Source: Roseobacter sp. MH60115
Lineage (GTDB): Bacteria > Pseudomonadota > Alphaproteobacteria > Rhodobacterales > Rhodobacteraceae
DNA length: 64,000 bases
Direction of reading: 5' to 3'
Assembly (NCBI RefSeq): GCF_015644665.1
Contig: NZ_JADOBQ010000002.1
Span: forward strand, 248,001 to 312,000
The notes below the pieces were generated by a model, which worked only from the letters and a program-made list of their open reading frames with translations, ran no database searches and had not been told where the DNA came from. Positions 1 to 7,300 of this stretch are shown one piece after another. Position 1 is the first letter of the stretch. Each line of letters opens with the position of its first letter. Position numbers and translations under genes: made by a program.

Positions 1-256
1 GCTGAACCTGGGCTCGCGCAGGGCCGCACAGCGGTATGGGTTCAGTTTCGAGGGGGTCTTCCGGCAGGCGATGATTTCCAAGGGTCGCAATCGTGACACC
101 GCGTGGTTTGCGATGATCGACAGCGAATGGCCTGCGTTGAAAACGGCCTTTGAGGCCTGGCTCGATCCGAGGAATTTCGACGCGGAGGGTCGGCAAGTGG
201 AGCGGTTGGGGGATCTCACCCAATTGGTGCGCGTCGCCAGCGACCCCGCATTCTGA
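1..256 (+). CDS. GNAT family N-acetyltransferase, C-terminal fragment
   Basis: The reading frame is open from base 2 to the stop at 256, giving 84 residues; the start lies outside the window. The N-terminal part reads LNLGSRRAAQRYGFSFEGVF, which matches the acetyl-CoA-binding end of RimJ/RimL-type GNAT domains, where Asn and Ser precede an RAA.RYGF helix and a GF..EG strand. The following AWFAMIDSEWP is typical of the family's last strand and tail. The substrate (protein N-terminus, antibiotic or small molecule) cannot be told from this part. The gene converges with the receiver-domain gene, 7 bases away. Confidence 0.8.
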   Translation, partial: LNLGSRRAAQRYGFSFEGVFRQAMISKGRNRDTAWFAMIDSEWPALKTAFEAWLDPRNFDAEGRQVERLGDLTQLVRVASDPAF

Positions 257-263
257 TCCTTGC

Positions 264-983
264 CTAGATCGCCAATTTCTGGGTGAGACGCTGCTGGATC
301 AGGCCTGCGATCTCGGCTGTTTCCATGCTTGTCGATTCACCGGCGGCCCGCTTGCTGGCCAGTGCGGCTGCGGCTTTTTCGAGGCCCCGGTCTCTAGCCG
401 ACCGCGCGACGCCACCGAGAAACTGCGCGACATAGTCAAGCGACCCATCGTCCGGCGGATCTTCGAGCACATCGGCGATATGAGCCATGTCGTCCTGAAA
501 CGCCATGCGATCAGGGTGAATGATCTCGTCCGGCAGTTCCCGCAAGCCAGTTGGCTGGCGATCGGCAGGCAGATTGGACAGGACTGCCTGCTGAAAGGCG
601 GCAAGCGAGTTGATCGGTTTCTCCAGAAATCCGTCCGCACCTGCGGCAAGCGCCTGCTCTTCTCCATCCGGGTCACCGGATGTTCCCAAGACAACGTCAA
701 CGCGTGGCTCCGTCTGGGTCAACTCAGTGATCAGATCGACACCGTTGCCATCGGGCAGGCCAAGATCGACAATCACGACGGAGGGGCGGTAGACCTGCAG
801 ATGTCGCCGCGCCGAGCGCAGACAGTCCGCCCGCCGGATCCGCGCCCCGCTGCGCAGGCATAAAAGCCGCATCGCTTCACAGGCAAATCGACTGTCCTCG
901 ATCACCAGAACGGTCAAACCCAGCAAAGGCCGGGACGCCGTGGGTGCGGGGATCGTCGCTGCAAAGGGGTCGGTTTTATCCAT
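264..983 (-). CDS. Single-domain response regulator with uncharacterised C-terminal extension
   Basis: This is a 239-residue protein with a receiver domain at about residues 23-145. The acidic pair ED is at 29-30, the phosphoacceptor Asp at about 73 (VIVDLGLPDG), the conserved Thr in LGTSG, and the Lys in FLEKPIN. No DNA-binding or enzymatic output domain is visible. The remaining 95 residues look helical (DYVAQFLGGVARSARDRGLE) and are not recognised. It therefore probably acts by protein contact, as in a phosphorelay or motility and stress adaptors. No histidine kinase lies nearby. It is divergent from mce across 154 bases. Confidence 0.8.
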   Translation of the reverse strand: MDKTDPFAATIPAPTASRPLLGLTVLVIEDSRFACEAMRLLCLRSGARIRRADCLRSARRHLQVYRPSVVIVDLGLPDGNGVDLITELTQTEPRVDVVLGTSGDPDGEEQALAAGADGFLEKPINSLAAFQQAVLSNLPADRQPTGLRELPDEIIHPDRMAFQDDMAHIADVLEDPPDDGSLDYVAQFLGGVARSARDRGLEKAAAALASKRAAGESTSMETAEIAGLIQQRLTQKLAI

Positions 984-1137
984 GATCGCCTCCGGGGTGA
1001 CTCGGGTTTCGACTCAACATGACGCACATATGGCTAACAGCACGTTAATGCCCCCTGGGCCTGCGGCGGTGCGTCCCTTGCATCCGCGACGACCTCCCCG
1101 CATAAGCGGGCCAGTGCCTTTACAGCGGAGAGTTCAC

Positions 1138-1542
1138 ATGATTGGTCGTCTCAACCACGTTGCCATTGCCGTTCCAGACCTTGACGCGGCGGCAGATCAG
1201 TATCGCACGGCCCTGGGGGCCAATGTCGGCGCGCCGCAGGATGAGCCCGACCACGGCGTGACCGTCATCTTCATCGAACTGCCGAACACCAAGATCGAAT
1301 TGCTCTATCCGCTCGGGGAGAACAGCCCCATCCAGGGCTTTCTGGACAAGAACCCGGCGGGCGGTATCCATCACGTCTGCTACGAGGTGGACGATATTCT
1401 GAGCGCGCGCGACCACCTTCTGAAGACGGGTGCACGGGTGCTGGGCACGGGCGAGCCAAAGATCGGTGCCCACGGCAAACCAGTGCTGTTCCTGCATCCC
1501 AAGGATTTCAACGGTTGCCTTGTCGAACTGGAGCAGGTCTGA
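1138..1542 (+). CDS. mce: Methylmalonyl-CoA epimerase
   Basis: Converts (2S)- to (2R)-methylmalonyl-CoA in the propionyl-CoA to succinyl-CoA route. The 134 residues form a vicinal-oxygen-chelate fold. The likely metal ligands are visible: His in RLNHVAIAV, His in GGIHHVCYEV and the C-terminal Glu in VELEQV, with intermediate EL motifs. The open frame runs upstream to 940, but homologous proteins begin at the MIGRLNHVAIAV segment, and a GCGGAGAG Shine-Dalgarno sequence precedes the ATG at 1138, so that start is used. The DUF1467 gene follows after 6 bases and is probably co-transcribed. Confidence 0.93.
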   Translation: MIGRLNHVAIAVPDLDAAADQYRTALGANVGAPQDEPDHGVTVIFIELPNTKIELLYPLGENSPIQGFLDKNPAGGIHHVCYEVDDILSARDHLLKTGARVLGTGEPKIGAHGKPVLFLHPKDFNGCLVELEQV

Positions 1543-1548
1543 CACCCC

Positions 1549-1845
1549 ATGGGCATTACATCAGCACTTGTTCTCTTTGCGGTGATCTGGTCGATGACCT
1601 TCCTCATCGTCTTGCCGATCCGGGTGAAGACCCAAGGCGATCTGGGAAAGATCGTGCCGGGTACCCATGCCGGCGCGCCCGAGGTTCACAACCTGAAAAA
1701 GAAAGCATGGATCACCACGGCGATCAGCCTCGTGCTCTGGGCGGTGATCACATTCATCATCCTTTTCGAGGTCATCACCGTACGCGATCTCGACTGGTTC
1801 AATCGCGGGGCGCCTGCGGTGCCAGCAAGTGGAACAGATGGGTAA
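1549..1845 (+). CDS. DUF1467 family membrane protein
   Basis: This 98-residue protein has two hydrophobic helices (about residues 4-24 and 54-76) separated by a polar loop containing RVKTQGDLGKIVPGTHAGAP, the signature region of DUF1467. Its function is unknown. The pairing with mce is common in Rhodobacterales, but no mechanism is established. The last 47 bases overlap the 3' end of the opposite-strand EI24 gene, so both C-termini are encoded by the same DNA. Confidence 0.85.
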   Translation: MGITSALVLFAVIWSMTFLIVLPIRVKTQGDLGKIVPGTHAGAPEVHNLKKKAWITTAISLVLWAVITFIILFEVITVRDLDWFNRGAPAVPASGTDG

Positions 1846-2518
1846 AGGTTGCGGCGCCCAGAATTGGAATGATCAGGTTCAAGATCGGGATGGTCAACGG
1901 GATCGCCATCAGAACGCCCGCAATCCAGATCGTGCCCGTGTGGCGTGATCTGAGCAGTTTTGCCTCCGCCCGGCCCACCCGGCGTATTGCGGCCAGAGTG
2001 AAGTATTCCCGGCCCAGCAGGAACCCGTTCAACCCCCAGAAAACAAAGGGTGCTGCGGGCGCCAGTGCCACGGTGGCGATCAGTACGATATAAAGCAGCA
2101 GCGCCAGGATATTCGCGGCAATCAGCACGCCGAGAAAATTCACCGTATCGCGCAGCGCATCGACGAAGGGCACAGGCATCGGCGCCGGAAGATGCGGGTA
2201 ATGTTCATCTTCGACCGCCTGCGCAACAGTATCGAGAAACATCGAGGTGATGGCCGAGGCCACCGGGATCATCAGGAAGACCGACAACACCGCCAGCAGC
2301 AGGGCCGACCCCCAGCTGACCAGATCGTTCAGCCAGGTCACTTCGCCGATGAACGGCAGGGTCGTCTGATCCCCGACCAGATTGCCCAGCAACCAGACAA
2401 ACCCGGTGGAGGCGGCGATGAGCAGGGCAAGGGTCAGGGCCACGCCCAACAGCAGGACGCGGCGAAAGCGCGGGTCGGTCATCTGCCCAAGTGCGGCGAA
2501 AAAGGCGGTGAGGATCAT
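1799..2518 (-). CDS. EI24/CysZ-like integral membrane protein
   Basis: This 239-residue multi-helix membrane protein matches the EI24 domain (Etoposide-induced 2.4/CysZ superfamily): LLLGVALTLALLIAASTGFV, a P-containing helix around VFLMIPVASAITSMFLD, the motif WGLNGFLLGREYF with the conserved NG..LGREYF segment, and a final pair of helices. CysZ proteins carry sulfate, but many alphaproteobacterial EI24 proteins are uncharacterised, so transport is only a possibility. The open frame starts four codons earlier, at 2530; the ATG at 2518 is preferred because it overlaps the upstream nitroreductase stop as ATGA. Confidence 0.82.
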   Translation of the reverse strand: MILTAFFAALGQMTDPRFRRVLLLGVALTLALLIAASTGFVWLLGNLVGDQTTLPFIGEVTWLNDLVSWGSALLLAVLSVFLMIPVASAITSMFLDTVAQAVEDEHYPHLPAPMPVPFVDALRDTVNFLGVLIAANILALLLYIVLIATVALAPAAPFVFWGLNGFLLGREYFTLAAIRRVGRAEAKLLRSRHTGTIWIAGVLMAIPLTIPILNLIIPILGAATFTHLFHLLAPQAPRD

Positions 2519-3093
2519 ATGCGCACCCACGTCGTGATGGCGTGAAGATCCGGACGGGGCCGATCCGGCGGTGCCGAGGTTTCGGTGCCGATGTGTACGA
2601 ACCCCGCGATGCGCTCGTGATCCGCTAATCCCAACGCGTCCTGCATGAAACCGCGGTCATGACTGGGCCAGCCGCTCAGCCAGTTGGCCCCCCAGCCGGA
2701 GGCGAGCGCGGCATTCAGCAGCGCCAGACAGACACATCCTGCGGAATAGGTCTGCTCCAGAGCCGGGATTTTCTCGGAGGGTCTTTGCACTTCGATCACC
2801 GCCACCGCCAGATGGCCTTGATCGAACTGGCCGCGTCCCTTGTCGATCTGGTCGCTGGGCAAGCCCAGAGCCTCACCCCGCCGCTGCGCCACATCGGCCA
2901 AACGCGCCATGGCGGGTTTTTCGATCACGATAAAGCGCCAGGGTTCCAGCTTGCCGTGGTCGGGCGTCCGTGCGGCGGCCATCAGCAGCGGCATCAGCTC
3001 CTCCGCTGACGGTACGGGCATGGCCAGCGTCTTGGCTGGGCGGGACCGGCGGGTGGTCAGAAAGTCGAAGGCATCCGGGTTTGGTACAGGCAT
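2515..3093 (-). CDS. YdjA-like nitroreductase family protein
   Basis: This 192-residue FMN-dependent nitroreductase has the RRSRPAKTLAMPVPS N-terminal flavin-binding Arg-Ser-Arg and the TPDHGKLEPWRF segment characteristic of the E. coli YdjA subgroup, followed by GCVCLALLNAALASGWGANW. YdjA-type enzymes are small NAD(P)H-dependent reductases with poorly known natural substrates. The frame is open to 3336, but that extension is antisense to the HDAC-like gene and not conserved in character; the start is set at MPVPNPDAF. It lies 19 bases after the HDAC-like gene and overlaps EI24, so the three are probably one transcript. Confidence 0.88.
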   Translation of the reverse strand: MPVPNPDAFDFLTTRRSRPAKTLAMPVPSAEELMPLLMAAARTPDHGKLEPWRFIVIEKPAMARLADVAQRRGEALGLPSDQIDKGRGQFDQGHLAVAVIEVQRPSEKIPALEQTYSAGCVCLALLNAALASGWGANWLSGWPSHDRGFMQDALGLADHERIAGFVHIGTETSAPPDRPRPDLHAITTWVRI

Positions 3094-3112
3094 GGTGAAG
3101 AGTGTCCCGTGC

Positions 3113-4213
3113 TCAGAGCTGTTGCGCGAAATGGTCAATCTCGCCTTTGAGGAAGGCGTCGAAACGCGGGCCGGGCTGACGCACGTCCAACGCCTCGGCG
3201 AGCGGATCAGGGGCAGTAATACGGCTGCCAGACAAGGCCTCCAGCGTGGCATGGCCGCAGAAGGGCACGTACACCTCGGAATACCCGCCCTCGTGCACCA
3301 GTACCAAGCGCCCGTCACAGAGCCGATGGGCCGCATCTTTTATCTTCAACGTCATCTCACGGAAGGTCTGCGCCGTGGCCAGCATGCGTGCCAAAGGATC
3401 AATCGCGGCGGCATCGAAGCCACAGGCGACGATGATCAGATCGGGGTTGAAGGCCTCGATCTGCGGCAAGATGATTGTGTCCATCGCATGCAGATAGGCC
3501 GTGTGCCCGGTGCCAGCGGGAAGCGGCAGGTTGAGGTTGTAGCCCTCACCTGCGCCACGTCCACGATCTGCGAAAGCACCTGTATCGAGCGGGTAGTTGC
3601 CTTCCTGGTGCAGCGAAATGGTCAGCACATCGTCGCGGTCATAATAGATCGCTTCGGTGCCATTGCCGTGGTGCACGTCCCAGTCCAGCACAACAACGCG
3701 TTTCGCCATGCCTTTGGATTGCGCCTCTTCAATGGCGATGGCGATATTGGCCAAAAGGCAGAAACCATTGGGAAAATCGGGCAAGCAGTGGTGACCGGGC
3801 GGGCGCGACAGCGCATAGGCGTTTTCGACAGCGCCTGTCAGAACGGCATCCACTGCGGCCACGGCGAGCCCGGCGGACAGGGCCGCGATCTCATAGCCGC
3901 CCGACGCAAAGGGCGTGCGACGGCCCAACTCGCCCCCACCGGCGTCCGACATCTCCTTGAAAGCATCGAGATAGCTTTGCGGGTGCACCCGCAACAGCAT
4001 CTCGCGCGTGGCTTCGGGGGCGGTGCGCATGTCCAGCTCTTGCGACAGACCGGTAACATCCATCAGGTTTTTCAAACGACGCTTGGTCTCCGGGCTTTCG
4101 GGCAATCCCCCGGCGGCAAGGGGCTGCACGTGGCCCCCGATGGGCAACGTGAACGCATAGCTGCCGCCTGCGTGCCAGAAACACTTCTCGTCCCAGAAAA
4201 AACCGGTCGCCAT
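3113..4213 (-). CDS. Histone deacetylase-family amidohydrolase
   Basis: This 366-residue zinc hydrolase belongs to the arginase/HDAC superfamily. Visible active-site elements are SRPPGHHC (the paired His), DWDVHHGNGT (zinc-binding Asp and His), SLHQEG, ACGFDAAAIDPLA (second zinc Asp) and HEGGYSEVYVP near the C-terminus. Bacterial members deacetylate acetylpolyamines or other N-acetyl amines; the actual substrate is unknown. The upstream ATG at 4243 is possible, but the MATGFFWDEKCFWHAGG start at 4213 fits the family, which opens with a (T/A)G(F/Y).(W/Y)....... .H segment. Confidence 0.9.
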   Translation of the reverse strand: MATGFFWDEKCFWHAGGSYAFTLPIGGHVQPLAAGGLPESPETKRRLKNLMDVTGLSQELDMRTAPEATREMLLRVHPQSYLDAFKEMSDAGGGELGRRTPFASGGYEIAALSAGLAVAAVDAVLTGAVENAYALSRPPGHHCLPDFPNGFCLLANIAIAIEEAQSKGMAKRVVVLDWDVHHGNGTEAIYYDRDDVLTISLHQEGNYPLDTGAFADRGRGAGEGYNLNLPLPAGTGHTAYLHAMDTIILPQIEAFNPDLIIVACGFDAAAIDPLARMLATAQTFREMTLKIKDAAHRLCDGRLVLVHEGGYSEVYVPFCGHATLEALSGSRITAPDPLAEALDVRQPGPRFDAFLKGEIDHFAQQL

Positions 4214-4309
4214 ATCCAAATCCGATTGCCTATGTCGCCGCAAAAGTGGCCGAGCGGCGTCGGATTGTCCATGCGGCCCGGCATTTGTTTTGCGGTTTCG
4301 ACATCTGTC

Positions 4310-4789
4310 TCAGACGGCTTCGGCAAGCAGGGCCGGCACGTCGAGCGGTGCGTTGACCATGGCGAGATTCCCCTGCGCATCGCGGGGCCAATCCTCGGGC
4401 GGGCGATCGCGGTAGAGTTCCACACCGTTGCCATCAGGATCGTTGAGATAGACGGCTTCGCTCACACCGTGATCCGCGGCCCCCTGCAGAGAGATGCCCG
4501 CATCCGTCACCCGCTTCAGCACCTGCGCCAGAGCTTTCCGGTCCGGGTAAAGAAAAGCCGCGTGGTAAAGGCCCGTGTGCCCATCCGGCGGAGGCGTGCC
4601 ATCCTTGCTGTGCCAGGTGTTCAGCCCGATGTGGTGGTGATAGCCGCCCGCGCCCAGAAAAGCCGCGGCATCGCCATATCTTTGCATCAGGTCAAACCCG
4701 AGAATATCGCGATAAAAAGCGATCGCACGGTCCAGATCGGCGACCTTCAGATGCACATGTCCGATGCAGGCTGCGACTTGATTTTTCAT
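4310..4789 (-). CDS. VOC family (catechol 2,3-dioxygenase-like) protein
   Basis: This 159-residue glyoxalase/dioxygenase-fold protein has two beta-alpha-beta-beta-beta modules. The first contains IGHVHLKVADLDRAIAFYRD and HHHIGLNTW; the second ends in VYLNDPDGNGVELYRDRP, with the usual DPDGN.VEL metal-ligand Glu. It resembles CatE-type dioxygenases but is too short for a full extradiol dioxygenase, which normally has four modules. The substrate is unknown. It is divergent from the membrane-protein gene at 4983 across a 193-base, AT-richer spacer. Confidence 0.88.
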   Translation of the reverse strand: MKNQVAACIGHVHLKVADLDRAIAFYRDILGFDLMQRYGDAAAFLGAGGYHHHIGLNTWHSKDGTPPPDGHTGLYHAAFLYPDRKALAQVLKRVTDAGISLQGAADHGVSEAVYLNDPDGNGVELYRDRPPEDWPRDAQGNLAMVNAPLDVPALLAEAV

Positions 4790-4840
4790 AATACGGCTCC
4801 AGGTTCGTTTGTAGTGATAAATGTATGAGGTGCCAGTTTC

Positions 4841-4851
4841 CTGCGCTAGCT
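4841..4851 (+). repeat. 11-bp direct repeat, left copy
   Basis: CTGCGCTAGCT occurs here and again, identically and in the same orientation, at 5499-5509. The two copies bracket the divergent promoter region and the whole unknown membrane-protein gene. This copy is immediately followed by a perfect 7-bp hairpin with an ATTT loop (4849-4866). It could mark an old insertion or simply be part of a structured regulatory region. Confidence 0.5.
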
Positions 4852-4923
4852 GCGCATTTGCGCAGCACCTGTGCAGGCCATGGCATTTGGTATCGGCAGA
4901 TTTCCGCCTCTTAGTGGTTGAAA

Positions 4924-4936
4924 AATGAGACTCATT
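4924..4936. promoter_or_regulatory. Perfect 13-bp palindrome upstream of membrane-protein gene
   Basis: AATGAG-A-CTCATT is a perfect inverted repeat with a single central base. It lies 14 bases upstream of the candidate extended -10 element TGGTAGAAT (4947-4955). The half-site AATGAG resembles half-sites recognised by Fur-family repressors, but the identity of the binding protein is inference. It is placed where a repressor or activator of the gene at 4983 would bind. Confidence 0.45.
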
Positions 4937-4946
4937 CCGCCACCTA

Positions 4947-4955
4947 TGGTAGAAT
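4947..4955 (+). promoter_or_regulatory. Extended -10 promoter element
   Basis: TGGTAGAAT matches an extended -10 (TGn plus TATAAT with one mismatch) 27 bases upstream of the ATG at 4983. No good -35 box is visible at the usual distance, which fits an extended -10 or activator-dependent promoter. Confidence 0.4.
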
Positions 4956-4982
4956 TAAAGCCGATCTATGGAGGATAACTCT

Positions 4983-5495
4983 ATGTCACGCATCGCAAAT
5001 TCCTTGATGTCGCAAGACATCGTTCAACGAATAATTGCTTCGCCACGTACTGTTGTTGCCATACTTGCCGCCATTCTGACGGTACTCATCTCCATCCTGT
5101 TCACAAAAGAACTCTTTGTGGTTTTCTGCGGGCTGGCGGGGATGGTCGCAGGATACCTGATCCACAATTTTCGGGGCGAAGAAAACCCTGTCCATGCCCT
5201 CAGATCTGTCTTTGGGCTGCGCAGAATCTGGGCTGTGACGCTGGGGAGCATCATGTCCGCGCTCATCGCGGCGATTCTTTTCTGGGAAAGCCTGTTCACA
5301 ACGTCCGATGTTGCCGCATTGGGCGTGGTTTTTACCGCCGGGGCCTACGCATTCTTTGCGTTCAGCGTCTCGTGCTATGTTTTTGGACGTCGGGCCATCT
5401 CTCGCGCCAAACGCATCCTGAAACGCGCAGACGCGGAACAGACGCATGCATGGTTCATGCGGTCAGAAGCACTGCGCAAGGCGTCGGTCTTTTGA
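4983..5495 (+). CDS. Unknown four-helix membrane protein
   Basis: This 170-residue protein is not recognised as any family. Hydrophobic helices are seen at about residues 22-41 (VVAILAAILTVLISILF), 45-62 (LFVVFCGLAGMVAGYLI), 84-104 and 111-136, followed by a basic cytoplasmic tail (FGRRAISRAKRILKR). The open frame begins at 4968, but GGAGG at 4970-4974 sits at ideal spacing from the ATG at 4983, which is therefore used. Base composition is visibly less GC-rich than the neighbours, and the gene is bracketed by an 11-bp direct repeat. Confidence 0.7.
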   Translation: MSRIANSLMSQDIVQRIIASPRTVVAILAAILTVLISILFTKELFVVFCGLAGMVAGYLIHNFRGEENPVHALRSVFGLRRIWAVTLGSIMSALIAAILFWESLFTTSDVAALGVVFTAGAYAFFAFSVSCYVFGRRAISRAKRILKRADAEQTHAWFMRSEALRKASVF

Positions 5496-5498
5496 GAT

Positions 5499-5526
5499 CT
5501 GCGCTAGCTCCCTGCGGAGCTAGCGC
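5499..5526. terminator. Hairpin between convergent genes, with right copy of 11-bp repeat
   Basis: A perfect 11-bp stem (5501-5511 with 5516-5526) and a CTGC loop lies between the convergent membrane-protein gene and trpS, and includes the trpS stop codon. There is no U-run on either strand, so it is either a weak bidirectional terminator or a 3'-end stabiliser. Bases 5499-5509 repeat the 11-mer at 4841-4851. Confidence 0.55.
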
Positions 5527-6536
5527 ACCATCCCGACAATCTCATAGGTTTTTTCCAGAATGGGCGCGGTAATCTCCCGCGCCTGGCCTGCGCCGCGGGA
5601 CAGGATACGGTCGATCTCCGACGGGTCGGCCATCAACCGGGCCATTTCTTCTGAAATCGGCGAGAGTTTGGTAACGGCCAGTTCCGCCAGAAGCGGTTTG
5701 AACGTGCCGAATTGCTGGCCGCCGACCTCCCGAAGCACCTCTTCCACCGATTGGTCATTCAACGCGGCGTAAATGTTGACCAGATTGCGCGCCTCGGGCC
5801 GGTCGGCAAGCCCGGCCGCTTCGGAGGGCAGCGCATCCGGATCGGTTTTGGCCTTGCGGATCTTCTTGGCAAGGGTGTCGGCGTCATCGGTCATATTGAT
5901 CCGCGATGCATCCGAAGGGTCCGATTTGGACATCTTCTTGGACCCGTCGCGTAACGACATCACCCGGGTCGCGGCCCCTTCGATCACCGGTTCGGTCAGT
6001 GGAAAGAAATCAACGCCGTAGTCGTGATTGAACTTGGCGGCAATGTCGCGGGTCAGTTCCAGATGCTGTTTCTGATCCTCGCCCACGGGCACATGGGTTG
6101 CATGATAGATCAGGATGTCGGCGGCCATCAGGGTCGGGTAGCCGAAAAGGCCCAGCGATGCGGCTTCGGCATTCTTGCCAGCCTTGTCCTTGAACTGGGT
6201 CATCCGTTTCATCCAGCCCATGCGCGCCACGCAGTTGAAAATCCACGCCAGTTGGGCGTGCTCCGGCACCTGGCTCTGGTTGATCAGGATGGATTTCTCC
6301 GGGCTGATACCACTTGCGATGAACCCTGCCGCAAGCTCGCGCGTGTTGCGGCGCAGGTCCGCCGGGTCCTGCCAGACGGTGATGGCGTGCAGATCAACCA
6401 TGCAATAGATCGTCTCGAACGCCTCGTCCTGCATGCTGACAAACCGTTTGATCGCACCAAGATAATTGCCCAGCGTCAGCCCGCCCGATGGCTGAATGCC
6501 GGAAAAAACACGCGGCGTAAAAGTCGGGGTGGTCAT
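5520..6536 (-). CDS. trpS: Tryptophanyl-tRNA synthetase
   Basis: Charges tRNA-Trp in the cytoplasm. The 338 residues show the class Ic signature: [17 protein letters not shown] carries the HIGH-equivalent and [10 protein letters not shown] the KMSKS loop. Length equals that of typical bacterial TrpRS. The open frame runs to 6584, but GGAG precedes the ATG at 6536 and the protein [13 protein letters not shown] aligns from there. It stands alone, divergent from the rhomboid-fold gene with 77 bases between, and converges on the unknown membrane protein. Confidence 0.97.
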   Translation of the reverse strand: MTTPTFTPRVFSGIQPSGGLTLGNYLGAIKRFVSMQDEAFETIYCMVDLHAITVWQDPADLRRNTRELAAGFIASGISPEKSILINQSQVPEHAQLAWIFNCVARMGWMKRMTQFKDKAGKNAEAASLGLFGYPTLMAADILIYHATHVPVGEDQKQHLELTRDIAAKFNHDYGVDFFPLTEPVIEGAATRVMSLRDGSKKMSKSDPSDASRINMTDDADTLAKKIRKAKTDPDALPSEAAGLADRPEARNLVNIYAALNDQSVEEVLREVGGQQFGTFKPLLAELAVTKLSPISEEMARLMADPSEIDRILSRGAGQAREITAPILEKTYEIVGMVR

Positions 6537-6613
6537 TTCGGGCTCCGTTCTCACTGGAAAAGCAGTCAGCGGTGACTTACCCATGGGTCAGAGCAGCGTC
6601 AAGGAATGAGCCC

Positions 6614-7300
6614 ATGCACGAGCATAAAGAAGCCCCGCCGGTCAATCCCTTGCCGCCCGTGGTGGTGATCTTGTTTCTGGCGATTGCCCTGCCGGAGGTT
6701 GCGTTCAGCCTCGGCGCGCGCGGTCTGATCGGGGGGCCCGAGGCCGTGGGATGGCGGTTGGCATCGGTGGAAACTTACGCGTTTTCGGGTGATATCTTCG
6801 ACTGGATGGTCACCAATGGCCGCTGGTTGCCGGAGCACCTGCAACGGTTCTTGACCTATTCCTTCGTGCATTCCGGCTTCACCTCGGCGCTGTTTGCGGC
6901 AGTGCTGCTGCTGGCGCTTGGCAAGCTTGTGGGCGAGACGATGGGGCAACTGGCGGTGCTGGTTCTGTTTTTCGGCGGTGCGATCTTCGGCGCGCTGGTC
7001 TACGCTCTGCTGCTCAACGATCCCAATTGGCTGATTGGCGGCTTTCCAGCGGTCTATGGCCTCATCGGCGGCTATTCCTTCGTGATGTGGCAGAGCCTTG
7101 CGGCAAAGGGAGAGGAACAACTGCGCGCCTTCAGCCTGATCGCGATGCTGATGGGGCTGCAACTGGTCTGGGGCATCTTCTTTGATGTCGGCAATGGCTG
7201 GGTTGCCGATCTTGCCGCCTTCTTCTTTGGCTTTGGGGCGTCGGCAGCATTGGTGCCCGGCGGGATCACACGGGTGCTGGCGGCGTTGCGCCGCGACTGA
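6614..7300 (+). CDS. Rhomboid-fold membrane protein lacking catalytic residues
   Basis: This 228-residue, six-helix membrane protein aligns with rhomboid proteases over TYSFVHSGFTSALF (L1/TM2) and WLIGGFPAVYGLIGG (TM4). Against GlpG, the GxSG serine position is Phe and the next Gly is Pro (GGFPAVYG), and the TM6 AHxxG histidine position is Asp (VADLAAFFFG). The TM2 oxyanion His/Asn positions are Ser and Ala. It is thus a predicted pseudoprotease, like derlins or iRhoms. The start at MHEHKEAPP is chosen over 6572 because the extra 14 residues are polar and lack a ribosome site. It abuts murJ tail to tail with no gap. Confidence 0.8.
   Translation: MHEHKEAPPVNPLPPVVVILFLAIALPEVAFSLGARGLIGGPEAVGWRLASVETYAFSGDIFDWMVTNGRWLPEHLQRFLTYSFVHSGFTSALFAAVLLLALGKLVGETMGQLAVLVLFFGGAIFGALVYALLLNDPNWLIGGFPAVYGLIGGYSFVMWQSLAAKGEEQLRAFSLIAMLMGLQLVWGIFFDVGNGWVADLAAFFFGFGASAALVPGGITRVLAALRRD

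Noticed and set aside
2840-4828. 662-codon plus-strand open frame
   Set aside because: It is antisense to the nitroreductase, HDAC-like and VOC genes, each with clear family motifs; its own product resembles nothing. GC-rich codon use keeps the opposite frame open.
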